In this document: one piece after another, positions 49,718 through 61,794 of the stretch
Layout of the letters: each line of letters starts with the position of its first letter
How positions within the stretch are numbered: position 1 is the stretch's first letter
From: Ophthalmolycus amberensis
Lineage: Eukaryota > Chordata > Actinopteri > Perciformes > Zoarcidae
NCBI GenBank assembly: GCA_024529925.1
Contig: JAFEUB010000069.1
Coordinates: 1,418,501 to 1,482,500, forward strand
Reading direction: 5' to 3'
DNA: 64,000 nucleotides
Position numbers and translations under genes: made by a program
Notes under the pieces: generated by a model
Told to the model about the DNA's origin: nothing
The model's input: the letters and a program-made list of their open reading frames with translations, nothing else
Database searches by the model: none

Positions 49718-49955
49718 CTAACTATAAGCACTATCAAAGAGGAAAGTCTTAAGCCTACTCTTAAATGTGGTGAGTGTGTCTGCCCCCCGGACTGAAACGG
49801 GAAGCTGGTTCCACAGAAGAGGAGCTTGATAACTGAAGGCTCTGGCTCCCATCCTACTTTTTAAGACTCTAGGAACCACAAGTAACCCTGAATTAATGGA
49901 GCGCAGCTCTCTAGTAGGGCAGTATGGTACTATAAGCTCTTTAAGATATGATGGT
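49718..49955 (-). pseudogene. LINE ORF2 C-terminal fragment
   Basis: The minus-strand frame reads SYLKELIVPYCPTRELRS, then LLVVPRVLKSRMGARAFSYQ, then APLLWNQLPVSVRGADTL, then TFKSRLKTFLF. The pattern LRS...L.VPR...G.RAF...AP.LWN.LP...R...FK..LKT.LF is the hallmark C-terminus of L2/Rex1/CR1-group LINE ORF2 proteins, beyond the reverse-transcriptase domain. The frame is intact for about 80 residues, so the copy is not very old. The catalytic domains are missing. Upstream of SYLKELI the frame no longer resembles the family, which sets the 5' truncation near 49955. Confidence 0.85.
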
Positions 49956-50394
49956 ATATGATATATGTATTGATCTTCCTTATTCTTCACTCTCACTTTT
50001 GAAGTGATTGGAAATGTGTTCTTTAGAGTCCGACTCTTTAATCAGGACAAACAACTCCATGACAGTATGATGCTCAAAGTTATTGGGCTGTCCTCACTTG
50101 GTCAGTTGGTCACAAGGGTCTTTGTCTACCAAGACATTTTTAGTTGTTTTTGTTGTCTTTAAGAAGCACAATAACATCCAAACAGATTGGGGAAGCAACA
50201 AACTAGTTATATCATTGTGTCCAATAAATACCTTTTGATTCATTGGTCTTGGACAATAGTAGTAAGTTAAGAGCTCAAGGGGATGGCTTTCAGTTTGTAT
50301 TACAGTTTAAAGTTCTACTCTCATGACAGAGAAGAGCAGAGAATCGTCTCATTTCAGCCGGAAGAAGCAGGTTTTTTTTCCCTGCATTTTATGC

Positions 50395-50468
50395 TTGTAA
50401 TATGACAATGAATTATGAAAATTGTTGCAGATTTAATTTTGGTTGACGAATTGTTTCAGCTCTAAAAT
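50395..50468. mobile_element. AT-rich MITE-like repeat end fragment
   Basis: A short piece reads 'gaattatgaaaattgttgca' and ends 'gaattgtttcagctctaaa'. These resemble the terminal segments of the family; the middle is absent. Confidence 0.4.
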
Positions 50469-51745
50469 AGATCCATCAACATGACCACATTTGCCTGTGG
50501 GGTTGACAATGCTGCAAAAGCAGTTTAAATGAAGTTTAAGTTAAATCAACTCATTGATTAGAAAGGCTGGTTTGACAGTTTGACAGGTGCCCAGATAACA
50601 ACTTTGCCGACTGGTTTGAAACAAGAGACCTTCCTTATATCTATAGAAATGGACTGTGTGCACTTTAAGGAGGGACATGTACCGAGACATACTGTATAGT
50701 GAGTCTGTGTTTGAAGTTTGCAGAGAAAATAAACTCTGGACACAGTTACTTCCTGTTTGTCCTATAAATAAGACAACTGCCTTCTTAATTCCTCACCTCT
50801 TGCTGTTTGACAGATGCAATCGCACCATGATCACTGAGAAGGAAAATACGAACGCGGAGCCCAGGTGTCGAGAGTGAGCAGGTCGTTTTAAAAATGAATA
50901 GAACAAATGTTGCATAAGCCAGGCTCCAGAGTTTTGGATGTGGGTAGGGAAACTCATTTCGTCACACATTCAGATGAATAATCCAAATTGTTCCTCTGTT
51001 TTCATGTATAGCACAGTGTTGAGTGTTTTTATTTATTTATTTTTATCAAGCTCATCTGCCACAACACTGTATCAGCATGCAGTACTGGCAATTTGCATCT
51101 GGCTCCTTCATCTAGGCAATCACTCGGCTCTGAAGCATCCATAACACCACAGGAGTACAGGCCCTAATTGATGCCCCCTCCCCCAGCATCAGAATATAGC
51201 CATGAAACAAAACAAAAGCTCTTCTCAGACGATTGCCGATGAATAATTGATTAATTTTGTAAGATATCTCTCTCTAATTGTTTGGTTTGTAAATATTTCA
51301 TGGCTTGTCGTTAAATCAGCCCGATGACGGATGCAGAGGGCAGCTCGCGATACAGATCATTCAAGTTCAGGTCTTCTGCCTGAAGGAATCCACTCTCATG
51401 CCTGAGACACACCGATTTATATACGAGACTTTCTTCTGGCCCAACACAAGTCGCAACATGTCAAACCTTAACTGCGACTGTAACGCGGGCTGGTCCTTGG
51501 ATAGGTTTTATGTATTTCTACTGCTAAATATGTAAAAGACGTACATGTTGTACCTCTCCTCGGCCCATCCGATCAGCATGCAGGTATATTGTCCTGTGTC
51601 AAGTTATACTTTACGACTACAAGGTCTGGATGAGCTGGTTTTGATGGAGGGTCCATGTGCAAACACACAGGCACCTGTATTTAAACACACACACATTAAC
51701 AGCAAGGCCTGGCTGGAGCCTCTCGCTTCTGTTGTCTGTGTGCTG

Positions 51746-51758
51746 TGCCACCTAGTGG
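51746..51758. promoter_or_regulatory. CTCF-like core TGCCACCTAGTGG
   Basis: It matches all 13 positions of the consensus YGCCMYCTRSTGG. The reverse complement is CCACTAGGTGGCA. It is a candidate insulator or loop anchor in the 35-kb intron; occupancy cannot be judged from sequence. Confidence 0.4.
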
Positions 51759-52914
51759 TTGCTTCGAGTGGTGCTGCTGCTTTATATATTTGTTCAACTG
51801 AAGAAGATGCTGCTTTTTTTTTGAGCAAGTACTGTATCAATCAACCAGGATACGTGGTCGGGTCAGACGAGCAACATCTATCAGCTCAGAGTGATGCAGT
51901 GGTGTTTATTAAGTGGCATTTAACTGATTACTGAGCGGAGCATCATTACAAAACGTGCAATGACAGTTCAGCTAAACTTTGTCCCCCGTCTGTGTTACAT
52001 TTACTGACCTGACCTCCTGACCTCATTCAGTACATACAATGTGACCCCAGTGACTAGCAAGCTTCTGATTTAAGTCCATCGCTCTCTCTCTCTCTTTCCG
52101 TCTCTATATTCTCTGTACTCAATATTGTAAGTTCTGTTTACACACAGATCATTTTGGAACCCCCTGACAGGTGAAAAAAACAAAACTTAGTCTGTTTTTT
52201 ATGTAAACTGCTGCAGTTGTTCAGTTAGCTGGTCAATTGATTAGCGTTCACCCATAAATCAATGTTTGCCTTACACCAAATGTAAAGTTTAGGTTTAGGC
52301 AACCTTTAAATAATAATCTGTGTGATGATATTGTTTGCCTCATGTCGGTGTAGGTTTAAGTCCGTCTTTTGAATCCCTCGTTGGCAACAACCTGACGCAG
52401 CATCAGGTCTTTCTCCAGCTCCCATTATTTCTTTGTGGCACTTGAAGGCGAAGCTTCCGGAATATGCGTTTGTGACATTGAATTGTGTTGGGTTGTGACT
52501 TTGCACTCGTCTCACCTGGATGGACTTGTGCTGTCAGCGTAAATGTTCAAACAAATGAGCCATGGTTTCTTGTTATTCTGATGGCTGCCAACTAACAGAT
52601 GTAGATGTTTTGACCTCCTCCTGAGTGCATTTCCTTCACAGAGGGACTGTGGCATGGTATCAAGTATTGTTGCTGCAGCAATATATCATTCAGCAGGACT
52701 ATTTAGCAGTCTTCTGTCTGCCTGTTTTGTCCTCTTTCCCGTCCGGCCTGTTATGTGTCCGTTGGTGTCTGTCCTCTCTGCCCCGTTGTGTTCTTATGTT
52801 TCTTTGTCTCGTCTCAGTGCACCTACAGGTCCGTCTGCACCTTATTTATTTATTCATCGTCTTACGTGTCTCTCTGTTATTCAGTGTTGGTCGGAGGGAC
52901 CGGCTGTTGAGCTT

Positions 52915-53130
52915 CACTGTAAAGTGCTCGGCTGATTGGAAGGGACACTTTTCCAATGGCGCCGCGCTGCCTCTAATATTCTGTTTGTCGTCGGGTGTGA
53001 GGCTGATTTATCACGCCTCCTCTCCTGCTGACATTCAGATTCGCTTTGATTGGCGGCTGCACTGGAACGACACCCACCACTACCAGCGCCGCTAACGTCA
53101 CTGCGGCTCTCGCTGCGCTCCAACGGCGGA
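52915..53130. promoter_or_regulatory. Candidate conserved non-coding element
   Basis: GC-rich, CpG-containing unique block with 'gctgattggaagggacactt', 'ggctgatttatcacgcctcc' and 'ctttgattggcggctgcact'. It has three CCAAT-box (ATTGG) type sites. Confidence 0.36.
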
Positions 53131-53569
53131 TATGAATATGCCTGTTACGCCAACACACACACACACACACACCCGCTTACATTGAGACACGAAGACGCGC
53201 AGAGATATACTCGCTCATAAACTCACACGAATGCTCACAGACTAAGTGGATAACTGTTGTTTTGACCTCGCACTGCTAGTTTGTAAGTGTGGTATTGAGT
53301 TTACTGAAAAACGTGGGCAGGCTGCTGCTCTTCTGTTGTTCTCTCACCTCATGAACTCTATAATATGGTAGCCTTTCTCACTTCTGATACTTTACTGTAC
53401 CCGGCCTAAGGCCCAAGCTGCCACACCACTGTGCTGAAAAACTGCTCCCTCCTTCTTTTTCTCACCCCCTTACCCCTCCCTTCTCCCCCCTCCAATCCCT
53501 CCTTAATAACTCTATAACTCACCTCAGCCTTAGATTTAATTGCTTATCTGTGTGTAAACGTATTAACCC

Positions 53570-53885
53570 ACTGCTGTATCTGTTTTGCTGCCGTCCCGGG
53601 GGCCCCGACAAGCCTCTCTTACTGCCGTGCCTTACATCCAATGAATAGTCCTTCTCTGAGTGGTAATAGGGAATCAGCATCGTAGCAGCAAGCATTGGCG
53701 GCGTGTAAGAGATAAATCAGATTGGGGGTCTTGCTTTGCCAGTTTATTGAATCTAAATTGCGTGCGCGCGTGGCCCCCGCCGGCCCTACATGGCCCATCC
53801 ATCTCCCGGCTGATAATGGAGCGGGCCCGATTCCACCTGGTGGGAGCATTATTACATTTCCCCTCTAACGAGACCCGGCTAATCC
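53570..53885. promoter_or_regulatory. Candidate conserved non-coding element, ~315 bp
   Basis: 'gaatcagcatcgtagcagca', 'aagagataaatcagattggg', 'tttattgaatctaaattgcg' and 'cccggctgataatggagcgg', ending at a polypurine tract. Confidence 0.4.
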
Positions 53886-53888
53886 TGC

Positions 53889-54014
53889 CAAGGGAGGAGG
53901 ACAGAAAGAAGAGAGAGGAGAGAAGAGAATAGGAGAGGAGTAAAGGAGGACGTTGGGGGAGGAGAAGGAGGAGGAGAAGAAAGGAGGAAAAGAAGGGAGG
54001 AGGAAAAAGAGGAG
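53889..54014 (+). repeat. ~125-bp polypurine tract (GGA/GAA-rich)
   Basis: Almost pure purine on the + strand with only a few pyrimidine interruptions. It has mirror-repeat character. Confidence 0.9.
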
Positions 54015-54104
54015 ATTCTGTAAAGAAGAAAATTGCAAACGTTCTGTCAGCCTGCCTCTCGCTCCCACTCTTCCTCACTTTCTTCCTCTCTGTTGCCGTG
54101 CATA

Positions 54105-54330
54105 AAACATCTTCGAGCGCCATCAGAGCTACATGGCCCCTGGGCCCCTGAGCTGCAATTACACTCGTAATCACAATGCGATTTCAGTGGCGCTCGCCGC
54201 CCCTTCCTGCTTGCCATCTCTCCTCTTTCCCTCCGCCCCTGCAGCCAAGACTGAACGAAGTGTAAATGAAGTGAAAGGCCTCTCCTCTCCCCAACACCCG
54301 GGCGTTTATTACCCGCTTTAATAAAAGTCC
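54105..54330. promoter_or_regulatory. Candidate conserved non-coding element
   Basis: 'gagctgcaattacactcgta', 'atcacaatgcgatttcagtg' and 'gcgtttattacccgctttaa'. It lies on the far side of the polypurine tract from the block at 53.57 kb. Confidence 0.37.
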
Positions 54331-55123
54331 ATCACAGAATTATCCGACAATGAACTGGAGCCACTAAGTTGCCACGAAATATACTTCCAATAAGCGGCCT
54401 CTTCGCACAGATATGCCTTTATTTCTAGATGGGCAGAGCTGTGAGGCTTAATTTTTTTTTTTACATGCAACTGTAATGTTAACAGGCTATTCATGATAGT
54501 GTAGCAAAGTGTGTTGCTGTAATATATTGTTCTGTAGTTTTAAAGCAGAGCTCTTTATTGATGTAATTAAATCGTATCCCTGGCTCAGTGCTCAGGCCTA
54601 CTTTCATTGTTTTGAGGGGGCAGGAACCCCGTGAGGCAGCGCACTGATGAGAGATGGATAAACAGTTTGATTTGCTGCTATTGCCCTCAGGCACAGTGTA
54701 CTAGAGAGATGAGCAAGAGAAGGAAGAGAAAGCATTAAAAAAAAACGGGGATGGGTGGGAGAGGGAAAAACAGAAGAGAGCGAGAGGATGAGAGAACCTG
54801 TTGGGGGAGGGATGGAGCGAGAGGTGGAGGATAAACATGCAAACAAAAAAAAAAGGCGACAAATCATTCCTGTTTGTGTGCATGGCAGGTGAGGGGTTTA
54901 CTCTTTATTCTGCTAGTTTTTTTATTTGTTCCCCTTGCTGTCAGTTCTTCCTTTTTCCTACATGGCCCCCATCTCTCTGCCTTTCCCTTTTCTCCCTCCT
55001 CTTTCTCCCCCGTCTCCCTCCCTGCTCCATTGCACCACCAGTAACGCTCCGTCTCCTACCTGCCTCTCGGTAGCCCCCAGCAAAGAGGGAACTGGAGATC
55101 ACAGAGAGGAGTTCACTCACTCA

Positions 55124-55125
<2 letters not shown>

Positions 55126-55165
<40 letters not shown>
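55126..55165. repeat. (CA)20 microsatellite
   Basis: Uninterrupted. A second array follows at 55353-55398. Confidence 0.97.
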
Positions 55166-55169
<4 letters not shown>

Positions 55170-55350
55170 TACGCACAAACATCCACATCTGTGCATACAA
55201 ACAAGAAAAGTCATGAATGTAGTTGCAAAGAGACGCAGGGATGGTGCAGCCTGTAGTTTAGTTTTGGGTACATACACACAAACTTACTACATTATGATTG
55301 TGTTAACTAAGAGAGACTGATTGATTTGTGCTTATTTGGTTAGGCATGCT

Positions 55351-55395
<45 letters not shown>

Positions 55396-55914
55396 ACAGC
55401 TGAGGGAGGCAGAGGAAGGTTCAGCCATCCATGTAGAGTCATTGTTAGTAAAGACGCGGAACCTCCAGACTTAACCAGCCGTAACAGCAGTGTGACGGTT
55501 CTTTGTCTACGCCAATTACTGAACAAAAACAGCAGAGCAGTCACAGAGAGACGAGCACAACCCATGGCCTCCTGCATCCAAACACACACACACACACAGA
55601 AACACACACAGAGATGATGTATGTGTTTTATTTTTATGTAACATATTCGCTTGCAGTGAAAAGTCTAACACACAATCAGACACAGAGTGTACACACAACA
55701 CACATGCAGTCATCTCAAGTGGTGCAATAAAGCACATTGGGACACCCACAGCTGTGCCCTAACACAAACATTCTGTAAGCGCTCACAAACACTTACACCC
55801 ACTCTTATATCGTATTAACTTCCCCAAAACAGTGCAGTGTTCTCATTCTCTTCCTCCCCCTTCTTCTCGCTCTCTTCTTCTGTGTCTGTTTTTTTTTTTT
55901 TCTCTCTCCCAAAG

Positions 55915-56330
55915 TTTAAACTCATTAAGTGTAATGATATTGGAGACTCAATTTTACATAGCTCACTCATCAACCAAGTGAGATAGCAATAAAGGCGAAT
56001 GGCTCCGCCGAGGCCTTAACGCTGCAAAATAAATGATGTGCCGCAACGGAAATGTAATTAATTTAGAGGCAGTATTGATAGTCCTGCCATACACGGCATT
56101 ATATTTTTTAATGTGGCTTAACATCTTGATTATTCAGGGGGAAAGGCGGAGGAAAAGGGAGCCGAGACAACACGGCTCACGATGAGAGATGCTTAAAATG
56201 CCCTGACGAGTGTTTACTCCCGCAGCCTCACTTTCTCTTAAGCTTTTCATTATGCCGAGACGATAAACACCTCTCAGGAAGACTCGCTGACTTTTACAGG
56301 GGTATGAAGGGAAAGCAGAGAAGGATGCTG
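55915..56330. promoter_or_regulatory. Candidate conserved element upstream of the 72-nt exon
   Basis: About 415 bp without simple repeats: 'ctcattaagtgtaatgatat', 'gctccgccgaggccttaacg', 'aaatgtaattaatttagagg' and 'tgccgagacgataaacacct'. It ends about 360 bp before the exon. Confidence 0.4.
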
Positions 56331-56691
56331 TCTGGTAGGGAGAGGAGGGGAAGGCATGATTCATATTTTTGCTGATTTGTACGTTTACTGTTGATCCAAT
56401 GATTCTCTGGTGTGATCAAAGCGCAGTATCTCCCACAGAAATAGCATTTGAGCCAACAAAAATATGTGTGTTTTTAAATGGGAACATCCAATTGAAATAT
56501 ATAATTTTTATTTATTTGTTTTTTATTTTATTTTCAGTACAGATATATAATCATGTATCATAATTAATAATGCATTCCTTAATAGCTCAATAAATCTATC
56601 CCTAACTGTTTTCCATAATAAAACTATTGCGATGTTCCTGAAGTTCTGCTGCGCTCCTGACGCTCCTAACGCCGCTGTCTTTCTTTTTCAG

Positions 56692-56763
56692 CCAAGACGG
56701 ACGAGGTGCTGAAGGCCAAAGTAGCAAAGCGGGAGGAGGAGGCCCGCAAGAAACTAGAGGAAC
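56692..56763 (+). CDS. RSRC1: RSRC1 internal exon (72 nt), charged coiled-coil segment
   Basis: The acceptor has a clean pyrimidine tract (gtctttctttttcag) and a plausible branch point CTCCTAAC near 56663-56670; the donor is gtgagt at 56764. The first two bases (CC) complete an alanine codon with the last G of the 52-nt exon. The exon then reads KTDEVLKAKVAKREEEARKKLEE plus one base. Human RSRC1, from memory, has [26 protein letters not shown], the same length with the same Lys/Glu pattern. This is the coiled-coil part of the protein. The exon is 72 nt long and both borders are phase 1, so it could be skipped without breaking the frame. No downstream exon was recognised between 56764 and 64000. 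Confidence 0.87.
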
Positions 56764-59700
56764 GTGAGTTACTGTATATATGTACAAAAAAAGTTTTCTT
56801 CGGCGACAAAACATCCGTTGCAAAACGTCTGTCTTAAATAAACTGGAGCATGGTTGAAACAAAAAGCTTGTTATGTGCAATAATCCACTTCTATATAGCT
56901 CCCATGCCATGATTGTCAACGTGAGTGCAACCCTCACTGTGCTCCTGCTTCTTGTGTCCGGTAGTGCAGCTTTTCTGTGTAGCCCTCTCTGCAATGAACA
57001 GACTTAAACACATCGAATATGTTTACATTAACAGATGAGCGTACATGCGCCCTTGTCCTGTAAACGAGAAATCTTCCCTCGCAGTTCATTTGTACTTTGC
57101 AAAACATGAACTTAGAGACGCTGATTACGCTCCTTATTTTTTTATTAAGACAGCTGTAATCTACATAAAGATGCATAGGCGGAAATGTGCTTAGCTTTGC
57201 AGGCAGTACATTTATCCTGCCAACATAGAACATGCACACACACACACACACACAAAGATGATCTCTACGCACATCCTATGTACATTCATGCAGTTATTTT
57301 CAGTGGGTATGCTGGCAGTAATCAAAGTCTTTGGATGGAATAATGACCCTGGTCCCTGCTCTGACCGGAGTATGACATAAATGAGCATATCAGATGTGCT
57401 GTTATTAACTACACTGTGTGTGTGTGTGTGTGTATTATAATTTGTTCTCGTGTGGGTGTTTTTATATATCTCTCTCCAGTCTTTTTGTGTATTTGTGTGT
57501 GTGTGTGTGTGTGTGTGCATGGAGCAGTGTGACCTTTAAGGTTAGCTGACCTTTTAACCAAATGAAAGTCCAGCCATTAGAAACTAATTAGCCCGGCACT
57601 CTTGCTTTGGTCCCCCTGTTCTGGGAAGAATTTATTCCCTCCTTCTATCTATATCGCCCTGTTTTTTTGTTTTGTTTTCAGCCTCTCCACCATTCTCACA
57701 TTAATATTATTCAGTTTTCTTGGTCTGGATGCCCTGTCTGTCTGTGTTCTCCTCCTACATTCTGTCGAACATCCGATCTCTTTTTTCCTCTCACCACCAT
57801 TCGTCCTCGTCAACAATTTCCACATCTTCCCTGCCCTCGTCTGTGTCTTTTCTTACTCCTTCCCTTTCTCCCGCTTCTCTCCGCTCTGAGTGGAAACCAT
57901 TGCCAAAGTGGTGACTTCAGTGCCTCGCTCGGGGCAACAGAGCAAGTCTCCCAATCAGACAGCTTTCTTAAGCTAAGTTCACACTGCACTCTTGCCTCTT
58001 TTTTTTTGGTTTCAGCACAGCTCTTTTGCTCAAAGCTCCCCTCACTCCAACTGTTCGTTCTGCCTGAAATAAGGTGTTGCGGTGCTTGATTGTGTGGTGG
58101 AGCGGTGCAATGCAGCATGCTGTGCGGGCGCCGCCTTCGAGGACGGATCATCTTATTCCTTTCCCCGCACGGAGACGCATGAAGTGAGATCAGAGCGGCT
58201 CTGCAGAGCGGCCCCCGACGACTTGCCCTCGCCTTGGTAGTCAGAGATGCCAGTGGCACGGTCACAAACGCACACAAACACACCACATCCACACACACGT
58301 AGACACAAGCAGAGTGAGCTAGCTCCATCCTCTTTTGCCCTTCCTCCCAGCACAACTGAAATGGAGGAGGAGGGCCACTGCTGCTGCTAAACAGCAGATC
58401 ACCAGGGGTCTCCTTATTCCCCGCAGGGCCTCTTGGAGGTCAACACAACTAGAAAGTTTACACTTTAACCGCTAAGTCAACTCAAATGAGAAAAAGGCTT
58501 TGAAGGGAATGGAGGGGAGAAGTGAAGAACACTACCACCTACACTCCTCCTTCATAAATAGATTCACGTCCTTGACTGGCAACGCTTTTGAGTTAGTTTA
58601 TCCCTAATCCAACCACCGAGATCTGATTCATGTGAATGCTATGATATGCAATCTATTATTGTAGCGAACTGTGGCTGCGTACTGCAGAGCCCTGCGAGAA
58701 TAGTGGGGGTTTTATCAGCAGGGTGTACTGAGAGAGAGAGAGAGAACGGAGAGGATCAATAACTGACCCTGTGGTCATCAGTTAACAAAGTAGTTTCCAC
58801 TTAAAAAGAGTGTTTGGCTCCCTGGTTAAGGGCAGCCAGATGATGCTAGTGGTTGAAAAAGGAAACAAGTGATATGAAAGGGTGTGAGAATGAGAGGGGA
58901 GGATGGTGCCTTTGTTAGTAGCATGCCTTGTTTAGGCTATTAAAGCTGAGAGATGTTGTTTGTGTGCCCAGGAGGCTTTTAGCTAACATAGTGTGGCCAG
59001 CTATAATAAGATGGACTGACTGCCAGTGTAACACAGCCTGTTCATGTGGACTCTACTGACTCCTGGCACTTAACTGAAGGCAACATATAACCAGAGGTAC
59101 TGTGTGTGTATGTGGTGCTACATGTAGTAAGTAAGTAGTGGGGCTGGATGTAAACCAAACATATCAAATTACTGACCGAAATGTTGGCCTCCATTCCCTT
59201 GTGGGCGCTGTTACCTGTGCATCAGGAGAACCTGCTTTGAGTTTCATTACTGTCACATCCACGTAGTGCTCAATTCAAATCCTCACATTCACAGTGATGC
59301 TGGTGCCAGTGAATGTTTGGCTTTGTTACGTGAACAAAAGACTAAAATGATAATCATTGATTATCATAGTTGCTGCTCCAGCCCAACTGGGAACGACAAC
59401 GTGTGATGGCCAGAAATTAAGAGAGAGAATTTAAAATGTGATGAGAAAGAGATCTGTCTCCATTACACCCTCCTCGCTAACATTGAACCAATAAACAGAG
59501 TCAGGGGGTCAGGGGTCGGGTTTATGAAGATCTCGTGTTAATTCATTCTGCTTTTCTTGAAATGTATTTTCTATTGTCCATGAGAGTGAAAGACAAAGGC
59601 AACGCCTCAACCAGTTGACGTGAAAATTGGTGTCAAATGCTTGATAACCCGAGTTCATTCCCTCACACTCGTTGATGTGTCGTTGGCGAGCCACTGACAG

Positions 59701-60424
59701 AAACATCTTTTCATTTGTGCTGCCACTCTCCAACACGCAGCATTATGTAGATACGGATTGGACACTTTGCCTACAGCCTGCAGACGGTATTTTAGACCTT
59801 TTGCTGCACTTTCCCCATTACCTCAAACCACCACCAGATTGGAAGATCATATATTTTAATGAGACGTATAATAGCTCTTTAACCCATATCATTAGGGGGG
59901 ATATATACCGACCGTGTGCTCTTTTGGCAGTTAAACGAAAGGACTGTTTCCCTAATTACGCGGTGTGTAGGACAGGTCACAGGTTGGGTGTGTACCTGTC
60001 CGTGTGTGTGTCTGTGTTCAGGAATTATATGACCATTAAATATTCAGCCGCAGATTCCCCTCCCCTCACTTCCTCGACCTAGCATCCATTAACGCCTCAT
60101 CGCCGTTTAACTAGCTCTGTTGTCAATCACCACAGGGCCTCGGCCGAAACAGAAAATGTCTGGATTGGGTTTCTTGCCTTCTTGTTCAACATTTGGAAAA
60201 AGGAGAGGATACGCATCCTTACCGACTGTCGGATGACTCCGTTAAATCAATACAAATGAAACCGTCATTTGTTTGAAATTATACTTCTCTTGTTGGGAGC
60301 GATTACACGCTCCACTAAACAATTTTGTCAGTCAGCTAAAATTTCCGCTCTGCATGCAAGTGTCTGCATATACCGTTGTGGGTGTGTGTGTGTGCGTCCA
60401 TAATAAACGATGTGATCCCTTTTC

Positions 60425-61000
60425 TAATTGAAAATAATAACTAATCCGCGGATAACAAGCTCTTGTATTATCCGAAGCCATATCCCTTCAGTTCTGGCCT
60501 ATCTCGGTTGTAATAAAAGACAGGAAATGAGAGGCAAGTGAGAGTAGTGGCTTGGACATTGACGCTTAATGTAATCTGCCTTGAAATCAAATTATTTGAC
60601 CTGGAAAGCCTAACAATACAAAACTCCTGCCGGGCTGCTGTTAAATATTTAGCACGTGCCTGTCATGAATACAAATGGTGCGCAAATTAGAATCTACAGG
60701 CGCGTGACCCCCATATCACACCCCGGGAGCACAGGGGGGCTGGCTCTGCTTTAAATGTTTTAATTACCGGGGCCATGGCGTGGCGTGCCACGCTACCTCA
60801 CCGAGCGCCATCGCCGCTGCTCCGGCTGCCACTTGAAGGACAAGCGGTGAAATTCATCCGCTGGTAAACACGACTGATCTGGTGTCCGTGATCTCATCAC
60901 ATTAACTAAAACATGAGGATTTAATAAGGAGAGTGTCTGAATTATACTAAGCTATAATTATAGTTCCCAGCATCCTCTCTCAGGGCAGAGCATGCTACTT
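60425..61000. promoter_or_regulatory. Candidate conserved element, ~575 bp, with two perfect palindromes
   Basis: The longest repeat-free block in the window. ATCCGCGGAT is at 60444-60453 and GCGTGGC-gt-GCCACGC at 60778-60793. Other segments include 'aaatcaaattatttgacctg', 'ggtgcgcaaattagaatcta' and 'gctataattatagttcccag'. Confidence 0.43.
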
Positions 61001-61559
61001 TTTTTTATTTTTAAAGCTGTATTCTTTTCACCGTGCTATATGATCTACCCTCCGGGCTCCAGGGAGGCACCGTATTGCTCTTGTGCACTCTGCGATGAAG
61101 AAAGATCTGTCTCAGTGATTTTGATGTAAGAAAATCTGGTTTGTATTGATTTGGTATTGATTAGCGGAGTTAGCCTCATCTCCTGTCGTTACTTCAGATA
61201 AATGGCCTTATTTGTTGTGTTATTATGTTCAACACAATCATGCCAGGAACAGTCAGAGGAATATTGAACCGACACTTCATTGGCTTTATTGTTTCTATTT
61301 GTTCCAGGAATTAAAGGATGTTTTCTGCTCGTATAGCTCTGCAGAGAAAGTGTAAAAGAGAGCACATTGACAATCAATTACACCTTCACTTTAAAGGTCC
61401 GTTTCAAACGCAGTCTTACAGAAGAACGTTCCACACTTATTTCTGATTTTTGTCCTGCCTAAATAATGATTGATTTAGAGATGAATAGTGCCACACATTT
61501 GGTCTAGCCATCTCTCTCTTTTTTTATTTTCTCCTCTCTCCTCCCAATTCATTCAGGTT

Positions 61560-61695
61560 TGTGGTTCCCCCCACGTTGAAATGATTAGTTATGCAAGGCT
61601 TGTAAGCACTGAATCAGAGTTATGGTCCCTGGGGAAATAAATTTGGCAGAAAATCAGTGTGAGAAGATTTAATTATCACGAGGAGACCTTTTTTC
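61560..61695. promoter_or_regulatory. Candidate conserved non-coding element
   Basis: 'gaaatgattagttatgcaag', 'gggaaataaatttggcagaa' and 'agatttaattatcacgagga', ending at the TC tract. Confidence 0.34.
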
Positions 61696-61724
61696 CTTGC
61701 CGTGGCCCACTGAAGCCCAAACTC

Positions 61725-61781
61725 CTCTCTCTCTCTCCCTCCCTCTCCCCCCTCTCTCTCCCTCTCTCTCTCTCTCCCTCT
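61725..61781. repeat. (TC)n/(CCCTC)n polypyrimidine tract
   Basis: Pure pyrimidine on the + strand, mixed TC and CCCTC units. Confidence 0.9.
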
Positions 61782-61794
61782 TTGGTGCTATGCT

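Larger units (their letters stand above)
48821..49960 (-). mobile_element. 5'-truncated L2/Rex1-type non-LTR retrotransposon (LINE)
   Basis: On the minus strand the element runs from a broken reverse-transcriptase C-terminus (about 49955-49718), through a roughly 900-bp 3' region, to a terminal tandem (TTGAA)n tail at 48841-48821. A similar tail, reading 'gattttgggctgtac' then TTGAAT repeats, is one I recognise from percomorph LINE copies. 5' truncation plus a short-repeat 3' tail is the normal result of target-primed reverse transcription. L2 versus Rex1 clade cannot be decided from this fragment. Part of the 3' region is a three-unit tandem repeat. The element lies antisense to RSRC1, deep in the 35-kb intron. 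Confidence 0.8.

Noticed and set aside
51545..51934. 129-codon plus-strand open frame
   Set aside because: No recognisable domain and no splice sites in phase; likely chance.
52625..53095. 156-codon plus-strand open frame with hydrophobic stretches
   Set aside because: No start context, no family resemblance, and the 3' part is better explained as a non-coding element with CCAAT-type sites.
53674..54174. 166-codon minus-strand open frame
   Set aside because: The middle is Phe/Leu/Ser-Pro-rich translation of the polypurine tract; the frame is open only because of base composition.
57810..58355. 181-codon minus-strand open frame, the longest in the window
   Set aside because: Composition is low-complexity (Cys/Val and Arg/Lys runs), there is no domain, and the frame crosses CA-rich DNA. 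No splice or promoter support.
59672..60082. 136-codon plus-strand open frame
   Set aside because: Looks like ordinary intronic sequence, with no motif and no matching neighbours.
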